Below are positions 1-13,400 of a stretch of DNA of 64,000 nt, piece after piece (position 1 is the stretch's first letter; each line of letters starts with the position of its first letter). Source of the stretch: Lates calcarifer (Eukaryota > Chordata > Actinopteri > Centropomidae); assembly GCF_001640805.2 (NCBI RefSeq), contig NC_066838.1, forward strand, positions 6,404,601 through 6,468,600, in the 5' to 3' direction. The notes beneath the pieces are model-generated. The model saw nothing but the letters and a program-made list of their open reading frames with translations. It was not told the DNA's origin and ran no database searches. The position numbers and the translations under genes are program-made.

Positions 1-2974
1 GCTCCATGTCTGCAGGATGTGTTAACAGGCAACTATTAGCTAACACACGTGTTACAACAGCTATTTCAAATGCAGGGTTTTCCCTGGGTTTCTGGAGGAC
101 ATAGGGCGTAGGCGCTACAAATAACCTATGACGCAACACTGTATAAAAGACTGTAATCATATGGGTAGTTTGAGAGGGAAAAAAATGACAGTCTTATCCA
201 AATAATCTAAAGATGTTAAACATCACTTCAGCAAAAAATCTCTTTATTTAAAATGTGGTTAATGGCAAGTATTATTAATAAAATAAGAAAAGTTGGATTA
301 ACAAAATAACTTGAATTTCAATCAACAAATGTATCCTAAACTTGGTGCAATTTTAGTTGCAGCAGACAGTAATGCTGCTTTTTACGGCACCTGTGTCACT
401 TTGACATGTTTGAATAATGCAGTCAGTGCATCTGAACACAAACAGTGTCCTGAAGCTGAGAAGCAGACACAACAGTCTATCTTGTCATCATGATCTGTAG
501 AACAAGCTGTTGATGGGAATGACAACACACATTTTATGAGATACGTCTCCAGACTGTCACTAAATTTTGAGGTGACTCACTTTGGCTTTACAACCAGCAC
601 AGAGCTCCAGTGATGGTGGACAGTCAGTCCAGTCTCTGCACTGTGGACTGCAGTGTATCTCTGATGCTTCCTATCCAAATGTCATTTTCAGACCAGACTG
701 ATTTTATTCCAGTAAATTATTCTGGATGCTATCACAGCTGGTTTTTCCATTTTTAACAAATCAGCTCCTGTGTGGGAGACAGGAAGTCTTCATGGGGCAG
801 CAGAATGATGAATTTAAAAATGGTTGGTATTCTCTTTTAACTCGGGGAGCAGGGGCTATCCATCCAAGCATTAAACTAATCAGAGTAGCAGAGAATTACA
901 GACTTTTTGAAGTGAAAAGGATGATTTTCATTCCAGTCTTCTTCAAGGCAGCATTAAGCATGCAAAGGGAGACCCGCTTTGATTATGACCTTGGCTGTAA
1001 ATTGTAAGCAAATCATCGAGGCCTGCTTCTATAGGCGGTGGAGCTGTAAAAGTATGAGCATCTTTATGGAACAAAATGAAAAGAATTTTTACAGCTAAAT
1101 CAATTTGGCAGCACACAAAGCTCATATCTCATAGCTCCCTGAATATGAATTCTTTCTAGCCGTCAGCTTTGACCTCCCTTGTGGTTGAGTGTAGTGCACT
1201 GCTCAGTGTATTTCTGCATTGTTATTTTCTCTGCAGAAAGCTCTGGGCTTGAGACTGCTCCATCATTGGCAGAGTGGTGTTAATGATTTGAGTTACGTTC
1301 CTTCAGTCTTATGTCCTGTTCTATTTTCTGCCTGATGCCGTGATCATATTTTCTGTGAGGGCTGTGCTTGAATATTAAACCCAGAGTTCAGGCAATTACA
1401 CATTACTGTACAGTACTTATGGGGGCATATTGGTCTTCTGACACAACCCATTTTCTCTGTGTTTGCATTAAAGTTGGAGGGCATCCTGGAGGGCTATCTG
1501 AGTGAAATTTGAAGTGAGTCACCATAGCTTTACAGTCCTCTCTGCATTACATTCAGCACAGCTGCTGTTTGCTTTTGAGAGGCATATTGCACATTCACTC
1601 TTCATGCCTCAAGCCTGTATTCATCCACAACCCATTTATCTGAGTATACTCTACATTGTAATATCTCTACAGCCGTGATTGTGCTGCATCACTGCAACAG
1701 CAATCTATCAGAAGCCTCCATCACGTGAACTGTACAAGACATGTTGAAGGATAGACCTGAATTACAGCATCAGTCTTAGCAGGGGATGTATGCAAGGGGA
1801 ATATTTTCTATTTTAAAGCTGCCATTGTGTGACATTGCCAAGGGCAGCTTTGCTAGCAAGTGTTAACTGTACAAATAAAAGGTGAACCTGCAAAGACCTA
1901 GAAGTCCTTTAAAGTAATGTTAGTAAGCCATAGAGCACACTCCTGCTTTCCAGTGAGAAAGGAAACAATCTAACGCTGTTGAGTCCGGCCTCCTCCGGAG
2001 GGAGTGCCATCCTACTGCTGCTACAAGAAGTTTCAATTTGTCATTCCCTGTGGGCGGAGCAGTGTGCACACCTGACACAAGAATTAAATTTAGGCAAATA
2101 GAGCGCATCTCCAGCATCTCAGTTGGTGGGGGGTGCAGTGCTTTTCTCTCGCTCTCTGCAGCCCCACTGGGTGCCCATGATTGCATAAAAATCACGTTTG
2201 GTGCAGCTTCAAAAATTCCCACAACACAACGCACATTCCAATACAAAGGACCTTTTAGAGCAGAAACTCCACCTAGTATTGTCATCAGGTTGCGAGAGCT
2301 GGACCTGCTCCGCAGTACAGTAAATGGTGGACTGACTGAGGGCCAACACAGTGCTTATGCTACTGCTTGCAGATAAATGAGCTTCATCCTGTAATAGCAT
2401 AACACACCTCTCATCTCCAGAAGTCACTGCAGCTGCTCACACACTTCTCTTCACCATCGTTCCTGATTCATTTCTGTTAGCTTCAGATTAAATTGCATAC
2501 TTAGGTACCATTACAGGTCCTCCTACTTGAGCAGAGTGTCGTTCACTTCCATAAATATTGATCGGACTGCTGTAGAGTATTCAAATGGTATGTGAAATCA
2601 AGTGGTGGTATTCCCTTTAAACCAAGCACATTAATATAAAGTGCATGTTTCGCTCCACTGCTCTGTTGCCCTACTTGTTTTGCAGCAGAGGATCACAGTG
2701 GTGTCAGGAAGCGTATAGCATGGGGTCAGTCAAACATCTGCCTCTCTCACCTGGTGTCCTATTACATGCTACCTACTGTGCCACACACGTCAAATGGTGT
2801 TAAGGTTATGAGAGGCACTTGGCTGTGGCTGCCTTGACTAGCATATGCTCAGTCAAATAAGATTGCTGTTAGATGTCATCCTGAGTTGTTAATAAAAGAC
2901 AGAGCTGTGAGATCACAACAGGCATGCGGTAGGATTTGGTCTCAGCGCTGCAGTCAGAAGTGACTAACCGTGCC

Positions 2975-3265
2975 ATAAGCTGAAAATATATTTTTTAATC
3001 GATTATATAATCAACATAAAATTAATGGTAAATTATTTCACATTAATCTATTAGTGGGCAGACAGAAAAATAATGGGGAATTATTTTGATAATTGATTAA
3101 GGTACATTACTGACAGATATCTTTGGAGTGTTGGTGGGATGAAACAAGAGATTTGATATGATCAGCATAGGTTTTAGGAAATTATGATGGACATTTTTCA
3201 TAGTTTTCTACCATTTAAAGACTATGAGTTAATCAAGAAAATAATCAAAGTTGGCTGTAGCTCTA
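2975..3265 (+). repeat. dispersed teleost repeat (TAATCGATTA type), copy 1
   Basis: The segment has blocks typical of a repeat that is frequent in teleost DNA: TTTTTAATCGATTATATAA, ATTATTTTGATAATTGATTA, then ATGGACATTTTTCA and GAGAAAATAATC-like blocks near the end. It resembles the copies at 3885 and 50335. I recognise the repeat from general experience and cannot name its superfamily. Confidence 0.6.
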
Positions 3266-3884
3266 ATTCTCATCCTGAACCTCTCTCTTATTTTATTCTG
3301 CAAAGTTTCCAATGTATGAGTGTTCCAGTCAGCTTAAGCAAATTCTTTTAATAGAAATTATTTATTAGTTTCACTTGATGAATTCCACCTATTTATGAAT
3401 AGGTGCAAGTTTGTGACATTAGCATATTAAACATCCCCAAATTGCTATGTAAGACTGCTTGTTTTGCTGCATTTGTGGGCAAGTTTCATTCACAAAAATG
3501 TCGCCCAATAGTTAAAGTAAGAATTTTACACCACAGAACTTGAAGTCCTGCTGCCCAACATCAGCAGATGAAAACATGAGAAAAATACTTCTACAGCTGT
3601 CAAGACTGTCTCATCGCAGAGCTGAATCAGAAATAAAGACAGATGGTTTGACATGACATTAGATAGCAGAAAATGTCCTGCGAAATCCTAGAGGTCCACA
3701 GCTTAGAGGGGAGGTGCTCCAGGGGACGTGACAGTCACAGAGACAGAGTGAAGGAAACTGATGTGATGGTGATGTTAGACTGTTATAATAGAGGATGTTC
3801 CCCAGCAGACAGCAGTGGTACTATAAGAGGAAAAAGGTGAACCCTAGTCTTCTTGCATGAAGCCCTTTCTTCACTTCCAGATTT

Positions 3885-4205
3885 TTAGATATGAGGGTTT
3901 ACTTTTCTTATCGTAAATGAAATATTTTGGGGTTGTGGACTGCTGATGGGATAAAACAAAGTCATTTTTGTAATTTTCTGGCATACCACAGACAGGTGGT
4001 AGGTGGTCTGTAAATTTGCGGTTTGTGGTTTTATTTCAGCCCCTCTTGTCCACATTTCAAAGTATTTTTGAGTGACACTGACCCCAAAACTATTTATGTA
4101 TGGTGTGTCTGCGCGTGAGCTCCCTACCCTTAAAAGCATCACGTAAGTGCAGGCCATTTAAATCATGCATAATTGAAAATGAAAATAATCATTAGTTGCA
4201 GCCCC
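3885..4205 (+). repeat. dispersed teleost repeat (TAATCGATTA type), copy 2
   Basis: It starts with AATATTTTGGGGTTGTGGACTG and ends with GAAAATAATCATTAGTTGCAGCCC, both hallmark blocks of the same family as 2975-3265 and in the same orientation. The middle (about 3990-4150) does not resemble the family and may be an insertion. Confidence 0.55.
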
Positions 4206-6067
4206 AAACATGAGGCTGCATGGTGTACAGACATACAGACAAAGGCATAAATCTGCTGTATACTGATAGCTGGCTGGATTTAAGATTTGTGGTGGTATCA
4301 GGGGTTTAGTCAGTGTTCATTACATTTTAAATTTGATAACTCCAACCACTACAAATCAATTTAGCCTGATTACCTGCATCATTAATATTTATAGCTTTTC
4401 ACACAATGTTTTAAATCTTCCATAAAAGATCAGTTGAATTCATATCTGATTTGATATATGTTAATATGATTGTCATGCTCTCTAAACTGGTGTTTTGTTG
4501 GCAGTTTCATTTTCATCCTTGAGAACGGCACTTCTATCAAAAAAGGAACATACAATGGAAAGAAGATAATCACTCAGACTTATTATTGTATGCCAGTGTA
4601 GTGATTAGAGTCTGATTGGCTCTCTCAGGGAAAACTGGTTAAATTCAATGCCAGCACGTTTAAGCCAAGCCGGCACAGAACAGCTCTGCACTATAGCCGT
4701 GTCTTAATGGGGAATAATACCAAATACAATACATATTGTCATGAATAATTAACTGCACTAGCTTTACAAGAAGTGGCATTTTTAATAAATATGGTTCAAA
4801 ACTGTAGTTTGCAAAGGCACTCTTTGCAATAAAACATTGTAAAACCTCACTTCCATCTGTAGCAGCTTGCAAGTAATTATGATCTATAAAGGAAGATTGT
4901 TTTAATATGGAAATGGGATCCTTGTCATAGTTCATTCAGTGCAGCCTGTCATATAATTTTATGGCAAATTCCCTGAGGAGAAGCAGTGGCTTTCTCACAG
5001 CTCCCAATCTGGTTTAAGTTGTATGGGAGCGCTCATGTGATTGCCTGTTAGATCTGATAAAGGTATTTTATCAGTTAGGACTGTACTGATGAAGTTATCT
5101 GCATTGTCTTAATTAAAGAGACGAACAAGTAAAAAGATAAGCTAGAATGAACACAATGTTTTATTGTCAAGTACAACTGTCTAAAAAACAGTAAACGGCT
5201 GGACTGGATTGTGATGTTTGCTGGCAGGATCATAATTGGTGTTTTTTTATATTCACTGAATGTTGTCACCGCAGCCAGTGTAATGTATCTAGAGTTTAAT
5301 AACCTCATCATACCCACCAGTTCTTCGTCCTGCTATGACGCACATTGAATCAGGGGAACATTGTGAGAGCGATTGTAGACTGCTGGCAGCCTATTTCAGG
5401 CAGAGATATGAAGATATTTGTGCTCCTGTACTTTGGTGATCTGCAGTGTGTCTGATCAAAGCGCTGATATGTAGAGCACAGACTCACATCTTTGCTCCAA
5501 GCTGTGTGTGTTTAAAATGCCTGTGTGCATATTCGCTGCCACTTTGCACTTGTATGGTGTTGTGATTCAGTGATAAGGTCATCAGGCTGCCAGTCAGTGC
5601 TGAGAGCCAGTCTGTGTGCTCTGTATCGGCTTCCTGTAGCCCTCTAGATGTGGTTTCTGACAGGATCCAGAGCCTGGACAGCAACTTGCCGCCGTTCCTT
5701 CACTGGGAAACGCTCCTCGCCCACCATGTGCATGAAATAGAGTGTTCTCGTCACTGAGTGACAGAAACCCCCCCTGTCACATGAATTAACTCCTGTATGT
5801 ATGATGGAGCACTGGCCGTGGCTAAGGGCACTTCTCAAAGTACCCCCCACACACTACACCATTCCCCACTTCAACTCCCCCCTCTGCCTCACTATTCTCC
5901 TCCTTCAGGCTTATTGCATGAAGCCCATTCATCTGTTCAGTGTTGAAACATGGCAGGGAGCACTGATATCTGATGGCACCTCTGTCCTCTAAGCACCCAC
6001 CAAGTGTACAGGGACTTGTCTCAGCAAAAAGACAGAGGAGGGTGGGCTGAGTGGTGATGGTGACGGT

Positions 6068-6087
6068 GGGTGGGGGAGAGGGATGGG
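6068..6087 (+). other. G-quadruplex motif
   Basis: Four G-runs (3, 5, 3, 3) are separated by loops of 1, 3 and 2 nt on the + strand, meeting the usual G3+N1-7 rule. In the tafa5 intron it would also be present in the pre-mRNA. Confidence 0.6.
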
Positions 6088-6789
6088 CAGCCCATCTGAT
6101 GCTATGAAAAGAAATGTGCATTGCAGTTCTTTGTAGAGGTGATTGTGTTTTATGGCTCCCAACACCGGTCCAGGTAATAATTTTATGTAGAAATACACCA
6201 ATCTTATCAGCCTAAATCACAAAGTGTGGCTGCCACAGAGAACAGCAAGTCACTAATCCATTAATTGGGATGCAGATTTACCAGCCTGGCAAGAGGTATG
6301 TCTTGAGCATGGTTATTGGCAGGAAAACATACTTCAGCAAAAGTCTAAAGCTTGGGTAGCAGCTCCTTGCACCTTCAACACTTAGGCAGTTAAGCTGAAG
6401 GGAAGCTAATGTGTGAGTGTTAAAAATTTTAAAGTTTCAACATTAGATTTTTGTTTGTTTGCTCGTTGTGGTGCAAGAGAAGAGATCAGGGATTCACCAA
6501 CAATGTAAGGATCCTCCTTGAATACCTACTCAGCTATTAGTTTTTCACATGCTTGTCACAGGCCAAACTGTTGGTCAAGGGGAGTAAAATCCATCCTCTG
6601 AAGACCATGAATTTAGACAGCAGAGTTTGAAGAAATGTATCTTAGAACCTACAGTAGGTCAGAAACAAGGCTGGATTAGTGATCAAGCAAAGCAGACCCT
6701 CAAGGGCCTGAAGGCTACAAGTTCAATTTGATCCACTGATTTGTTAAAGATTATCCACTTCTAAAGTACAAAATGAAATGATAAGGGCC

Positions 6790-7030
6790 TTAAAGGAACA
6801 GTTCAACATGTTGGGAAATATGCTTATACATTTAGAGTTAGATGAGAAGATTACTAACTTCATGGAGTCTCTGTTGGTTGCCTGGCAACACCTCAGAGCC
6901 AAGAAAGAGTCTGGCACACAACTCCTTGTAAAATTGTTGTTTATACACTTTGGTTTTTGTGTGGTTTAAATGAGATACATGATAATTACTATGCTGTAGA
7001 GGTGCTGGCAGATGTCTGGAGTGCATGTAA
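6790..7030 (+). repeat. dispersed teleost repeat (GGAACAGTTC type), copy 1
   Basis: It begins GGAACAGTTCAACATGTTGG and GAAATATGCTTA, then GTTAGATGAGAAGATTA. It continues into blocks seen in the same family (AAGAAAGAGTCTGGCACA, TGTAAAATTGTTGTTTATACACTT, AGAGGTGCTGGCAG). This pattern is common in percomorph genomes. The family's class is uncertain; near-complementary ends suggest a non-autonomous DNA element. Confidence 0.6.
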
Positions 7031-9618
7031 ATTTAATTCAAAAGAAGTTTGATAATAGTTTTTATTCTTAAGATTTATTTCAGTCTTTCACTTAAACCCA
7101 AGATAAATGAACTGACATGCACATGGCATCACTCCTCAAGAGTTATCCCAGGCAGGATAATGTGGCTGAGGCCAGGAGACATTTTGACCTTCTGATGTTG
7201 CTGCACTAAAGGTCGCACAGTCACTACGATCAGCGGAAATCACCCTCTGCAATATTTCCAACATGTCTTTCTCTGAAACTTAGTAGCTCCTGAAACTTGA
7301 AAGTCTAAGCACCTGCTGAGGTAATTTTATGAGTCATTTGTGTTGATCAACAATCCCTTCAACCTTTGCCATTATTAGAGTCATTTCATGCTATGGAGCA
7401 GTTAGCGTCTCACTTAATGAACCTTTGAGGGTGTTGGGAAGCGACTACAAGCAGCAGTATAAAGGAGTGATGGTTGCTGAATGCCAGGGATTGACCTTAA
7501 AGGAAACTGCAGCACAGATTCCTCTCTAATCTACCTTCCCTGAGCTGATTTTATTTCAGTGTCAGCCTGAATGGCTTTCACTGGCAGCTTTCCATTCAAT
7601 AAAGAAGGAAGAAATTATGTTACTTTTTCCAGGTCATTACAAAGGTGAAGGAAGTCTCCTAAACTTTCTGAGCTTTACTGTTCAACCTAAAGCAGATATG
7701 TTTGTTTTACCCGTTGAATTTTAAATGCATTCATATTACGCTTAATTAGAAATGCACCAGTCAGGTTTGATGTATTCACACATATTAATATTGTTCAGCT
7801 GTAGCTATTGATTAGTTTTATTAGTTTGCTCATTTTAGGCAGCAGCAAAACTCCCTTTGGGTTTAAATGACAAATTTGTCATCTACATATATTGAAACAA
7901 TTGTTTTTCCAAATGTGTTTTAAAGCAGCACACCCTCAAGCAGTTTACTGTGATTAAAGCTTGTTTATCTATAAAACACAAGACTATTAACAGTTAATAA
8001 CTCCCTCAAACGCACCAGGAAGGCCCAAATAAAAGACAATTAAATGTTCCCTTGAGTTTCCAAATAATTTACCCAAACAAAACTGCTACCTCAACACAAA
8101 GTGTTCAGCGACAAAAGGCCATGCAGGGAGTTCATTTAATAAATCCAGACATTGTAAACATCATTGTTACAGCTCCTCTTTTGTTTGCCCATGGCTGTTG
8201 GAAAGTTTTCAATGTGACTCATTAGAAATGATGATCAGAGCCATGCGTGAGCTACAGCTGCAGTTCTGGGCACAAAGCTCATCTCTTCACCTTGACATGG
8301 GTGAATGTTTGAATGCTAAGCAGCTCTCACTGCTAGGCATTCATCTGTTGCTGTAACAATATTTGAAGCATTTCAGATGAACACAACTCAAATTAGAATA
8401 ATTTCATCACGCAATTTCCCAAGTAAAAAGTTGAGTGAAAAGTTTGAAAAAGTGTTTTATCACCATTTTTAACTCCCATGACATGATGATGAAGAGCATT
8501 TACTCTTGGATCCCCACCCCACCCCCCTCCGCCGACAATTTGCTGCTGAAAAACCCTCATGAGTAGTACATTTCTCCAGTTTCTTTAATTAATTTACAGA
8601 TCACACTCTGACAAACTTAAAAAACCTGGTTAACCACAGGCTCCTGGCCAGGGAGTTATCCATCAATTTGTAATGCCTGGAGAACTCTGAAGTAATTCTC
8701 TGTGCGTGCATAGAAGTGTAAGAATAGCACACACACATACTGTGAAGATTTCACAGCAAGGTAATCATCTCTTTAAGACATTCTGTCCATTTGCTGTCTC
8801 AGTAGAGCTTCACTTGCCCTGAAAATTAGTCTTTTGTAGAAACGTAGTGCCTGGCAGCAAATGCCATGTCAACCAAGTCACACATTAGTTCAGCCAGTAC
8901 TTACATTAATAATTCATTTGTCAAATAAAAATCCCAAAACTGAACTTTCAGTATTTAAAAATGTTATTTTTCTGCCCCTGGGATAATGAAAAATTGAGAT
9001 TTTGAACACAGGATACACTGATCTCAAACACCATGTTAGGATAAGAAAATGTAAGTCGAGGTACATGACAAAAATCCTCACTAAATATCAGCTGAATACA
9101 ATGAATTTAAAATCGTGACATAAAAACATTATCATATATAATCTCAATTGTAATTATAATAAGAAATTGTTAAGATATCATCATTTAATGTGCAACAAGA
9201 CTACAGTCATGGTAGCAGCCCTGTGAGGCCCAAAATGCAAACATCAGCAGCTACAGTTCCCTCACCGACAGTTTAAGTAGCTGTTGAGACATTTCAATCA
9301 AAACTGCAAGTGTCAGCCTCATAGTGGCTTTAGAGAAAACCTGTGGACTAACTATCATCCGTTCACACAGAGCAAGTCCTTCAAACTAATCTTCAAGATA
9401 TGTATGTCATTTGTCATTACCTTCCAAAACAACATGTTAGCGCCTTCTTAGGGAGAACATCCTTCGAAAGTGTGTGTAACTTCACAAAATGACCTATAGA
9501 CTGTTTTCTGATTTTGGCACCTGCTTGGTTCAGGTGACGGTTGTGGTGATGATAAAAAAGAACTAGTACAATCATTAGAATACCAGAAACAAACAGTGGT
9601 CTTCCTTTGTTAAACGTA

Positions 9619-9640
9619 ATGGTTAGGTTAACCTAACCAT
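9619..9640. repeat. perfect 22-bp palindrome
   Basis: The half-site ATGGTTAGGTT is followed directly by its exact reverse complement, with GTTAAC at the centre and no spacer. It lies in the upstream tafa5 intron, 670 nt before the exon. It could form a cruciform or bind a dimeric factor; neither is shown. Confidence 0.8.
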
Positions 9641-10310
9641 CCACCTGACCTCTTACTGAGGAGGTTTTGCTGTGCTGTAACAATGTCAGCTGACTTCTGC
9701 CCTGACCTCTGACAGACTCAAGTCTTTATTCTCACACCATATGTGGTCCTTGATGGGTAGACGTACAAACATAGGTGGCTTTAGTTATTTGAGAAACACC
9801 CAGTGCTGTCATTTTCACAGTGTTATGGGCTGATTTCTGCAAAACTTGCTGAGCATATTCATGTTCACAGTCAGGCAAACTGTTTTGATTTTATCCCTGA
9901 AACAGCCAGGATGCTGCCTCTTCCTTTAAACACTTTCATATCTTGGACTTTGAATCTTGCAGGCTTGTTAACTTGCAGTTGTGACTAACCAAATAGAAAA
10001 TGTTCTTTTAACAGATTCTTGGAGGATTTTTTTGTTTTCCACATGATCACTTATAAGGCACTTTTATCACAGGAGCAACCAGCTGTACTGTAGTAAAACC
10101 GAGGAAGCACTCTAGACTTCTGCTTTTAAAACATAAGAATCATCCTCTCATTTTTCTATTTGAGGCTTTAAATGAGAGTAATAAACTGCTCTGCGTCCAC
10201 TCTGCCTCGTGTTTGTACCTTCAGACACCAGTTGCTCCTCTGTAATATGTTCATTATCGTCTCATTATACTAATGTAATGTACTTTGTTCCTCACTGCTG
10301 TATTCGGCAG

Positions 10311-10460
10311 GCCAATTGGCGGTGGGAACCTGCGAGATAGTGATGCTCAACAGGGACAGCAGCGTTCCCAGACGGACCATTGCCAGGCAGACAGCCCGCT
10401 GCGCCTGCCGGAGAGGCCAGATTGCCGGGACCACAAGGGCGAGGCCGGCCTGTGTAGACG
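10311..10460 (+). CDS. tafa5: tafa5 coding exon, N-terminal half of mature TAFA domain
   Basis: This 150-nt internal exon lies between an AG acceptor (10309-10310, after a pyrimidine-rich stretch) and a consensus GTAAGT donor at 10461. Its first two bases complete a codon from the previous exon; then 49 codons begin QLAVGTCEIV, and one base carries over. Residues such as TIARQTARCAC, GQIAGTTRARPACVD match human TAFA5 almost word for word as I remember it. The four cysteines here are spaced C-x22-C-x-C-x14-C. The x22 equals the x7-CC-x13 of TAFA1-4 with the CC pair absent, which is diagnostic of TAFA5. The leading residues correspond to the end of the signal peptide in the mammalian protein, so the signal sequence must come from an upstream exon. 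The open frame runs on into the intron, but the GTAAGT and the match to the family fix the exon end. Confidence 0.95.
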
Positions 10461-13400
10461 GTAAGTTCAATGACCTTTTTAGCCCAGTGGAGGACAATTG
10501 TGCCAGGGAGGGCAGATTTTACAGACAGGCCAGTAACAGGCCAAGTGGTTAAAGAGGCAAGTTTAAAAAAAAAAAAAGTGTTTTGGAAAAGTGAATGTTC
10601 TTCTCTTCACTACTGCTTTAAGGAGCACGCCTACGTATATGAATGTGAAGCAGGGTTCTTAGGAGGAGCATCTGAAAACCGTTTAATTTTACTATTAATT
10701 AATTCACTGCAAGTTTGTTCCAAGTATAATCATTACTAATCCCATCATGGCCACCTCGATCTGTCTCACCTGTAGTAACCATATATTTTATAAGTAAATG
10801 AACAAAAACCCTGTCAGAACCCTGTATTATTTGTCTTTATGGGGTTCATTGCACGAGGCTCTGTGTCAGACCACTTTATACTTGCACAGTGGTGTTGTGT
10901 TTAAACTATAATTACTCTCTGAACATTTATTTTGTTTGAAGCGAGACTTGCCTTTAATGTGAACAGTGGATGAATGCTTGACTCATGGCTTTATTTTAAA
11001 ACAGTAGTAACTGTAAAGTTGAGCAAGTTATATATGTTTCCTGTTATTTATGTTAGTTAAAGCAATAGTTTGACATATTTGGAAATGTATTTATTTTATT
11101 TGCTCTCTCACTAAATGTTAGATGAGAAGACTGATGCCACTGTCATATCTCTGTGGTAAATGTGAGGATTAGCTTAGCTTAGCATAAACACTGGAAACTG
11201 GCAGAGACCAACTGATCCAAGTCAAGAAATAGTCTATCATATTAGTGAGCTTTAGAGGTGCTTGAGGGCAGATTTGTTACCTTTGGACAGAGCCAGGTTA
11301 GCTATTTCCCCCTGTTCCCAGTCTTTATGGTAAACTTGAGCTTAATTTTTGACAAAAAAATGAATGTTTTTGCTAAGATATCGAACCATTGCTTTGAAGC
11401 AGGTAAGTGTTACCAAAACAGAACCATGGTATTGGTTTAAAGTTTGTGTGGTGTTAACAGAGATGCGCTTGAGTTCTCTCTCCTGTGTAGTGCAATGCAG
11501 GTGACACAAACCAGTGAAGCAGACATTTATTCCTGGTAACAACAGAATGATATTAGGTTTCCCGCAGTTAGCTTTGTGGTAATGAGCTATGAAAATACTA
11601 AAAACAAAGAAAGAAGTAATTAAGCTAACTGCTGGTTAGCAAGCCACACACAGAGATTTCTTATGAAGCAACGCGTGTCATGAAAACAATCAAGCTAGCA
11701 AAGTCACCAGGGTGGTGTAACTCACAACCAACATTGTCACAGAAGAATTTGCAATGGTAATTGAAAGATCAACCTACCACAGGGACAAGATACAGCAGAA
11801 TGATTTTGGGCTCACCCCATACTGTAAGTCTGCAAGGACTGAAAGTAAAGGGGACTGAAAAGCCAGAGCCCCACAGTGGACAAACAAGCTACACACAACA
11901 GCCCAATCCCAACATGACACTTGTAAATTACAAAGATAAACTGAAATAAATTACAATAGCTCATTACAGTATAACACGGCAGTGACTAAAAATACATGAC
12001 ATGAACAGTGATAATGGTGAATAATGGCATGTGAAATCATTACTCTGCTTCAACAGGATCCATAGACCTTTTTCTGGCAGATATTTTGACAGAACAGGAA
12101 CATTATGAAAAATCATAACAGGAAAAGCACAGGTGTAACTATTAACAATAATGATGTCTCTGTTCCATTATGTGTCCTATTCCAGTGAGCCTATACACAG
12201 TATAGGGCCTCACATCTGGCACACCTGAATCAAAATCTAGCCATTTCTAATGTCATTAATTACACCTGTGTTCTTCCAGCTGTAACATGTTAAAATGTCA
12301 CATGTCACAATATCCTGACAGAGGCCTATTATAACAGGACCTTTTTTCTCTCTTTTTCATACATTATGATACAGCTACAGTATGGTTGGGGCATCAGTAA
12401 ATCTAATGTCATGACATTAATGACACTGTAACAATGTTCAGTGGCAACAAATACAGCACGAAGTGAAATTGTTGCTGGCTTCACTGTAGAGGAATCAGTT
12501 CCAGAGAAGAGGGCATAGGTCAGTAGAGCAGAGGTGGTTTGATTGTTAAAGATTAGATCTACAACAAACTGCAATATGTACAATAACTAGTGTTTGAAGA
12601 CAGTAAAAAGATCATTGTCAGATTGAGGAAACAATCTCACCACAAGGTCAGTTTAGTAGCTGTTCTAGAGCTCTTGATCATATCACAACACGAGACATCC
12701 TTCAATTTTCTGAAATACTTGAAATATGAAAATCTACTATTCTAGCCTTTAACAGCAGCAGCAGAGTGCAGCCTCCTCCCAATGAAGTCCAATAGTACAA
12801 AATGTATGGGCTTCCTCCTCTCTCCATTAAAAGCAATTGCCATTGTAATTTGGTTGTTCAACCAGCCAATCAATAATCACCTTGCGCATCAACCTTTTTG
12901 ATGCCTTTTAGATTGTTTAACTCCTAACTATGTGATTGATTGTCTGCATTTAGCCTCCTCTAGTCAGCCACTGTGACATCAGCAAATCACTTTGTGTCTC
13001 TTTCTTTGTCTTCAGAGTGTATTGTGCCGAATTTTCCTCCTCTCCTGTGTTTTTAAATATACTGCACTTGACTTAAGATCACTTGTAATGGTGAATGTGG
13101 AGTGTTCATCCACTTTGTCGATAAGATTTTATACTTTAGAGCTCTCTCTCTCTCTCTGTATCTAGAGGGGGACGATAAGACAGATGAGAAGATCGGGGGG
13201 TGGACATAGTCCATATGCGATGCTGATTGGATCTCACAATATCACAATCACATGCATCAGATGCACCATTAGTTCCATCATGCTATGACTCATGTTGGTC
13301 TTAATCTAATAGCCTTGACATGAGACTGCAGTCCCACAGCCTGTGTCACACTCCCCACACTGCTTTCAACCACCTCTCCTTCTCTGCAGATGCCTCTCCG

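Larger units (their letters stand above)
1..10310 (+). other. upstream intron of tafa5 (partial)
   Basis: No coding exon could be recognised in this 10.3 kb. I looked for the conserved signal-peptide exon that ends one base into the codon before QLAVG and saw none. Contents are two copies of one dispersed repeat (2975-3265, 3885-4205), a copy of a second (6790-7030), a G-quadruplex motif (6068-6087), a 22-bp palindrome (9619-9640), and AT-rich single-copy-looking sequence with homeodomain-type ATTA cores, for example around 4620-4990. Confidence 0.7.

Noticed and set aside
10461..10552. Extension of the first TAFA exon frame to 10552
   Set aside because: The consensus GTAAGT at 10461 and the exact phase match to 22222 show that this is intron.
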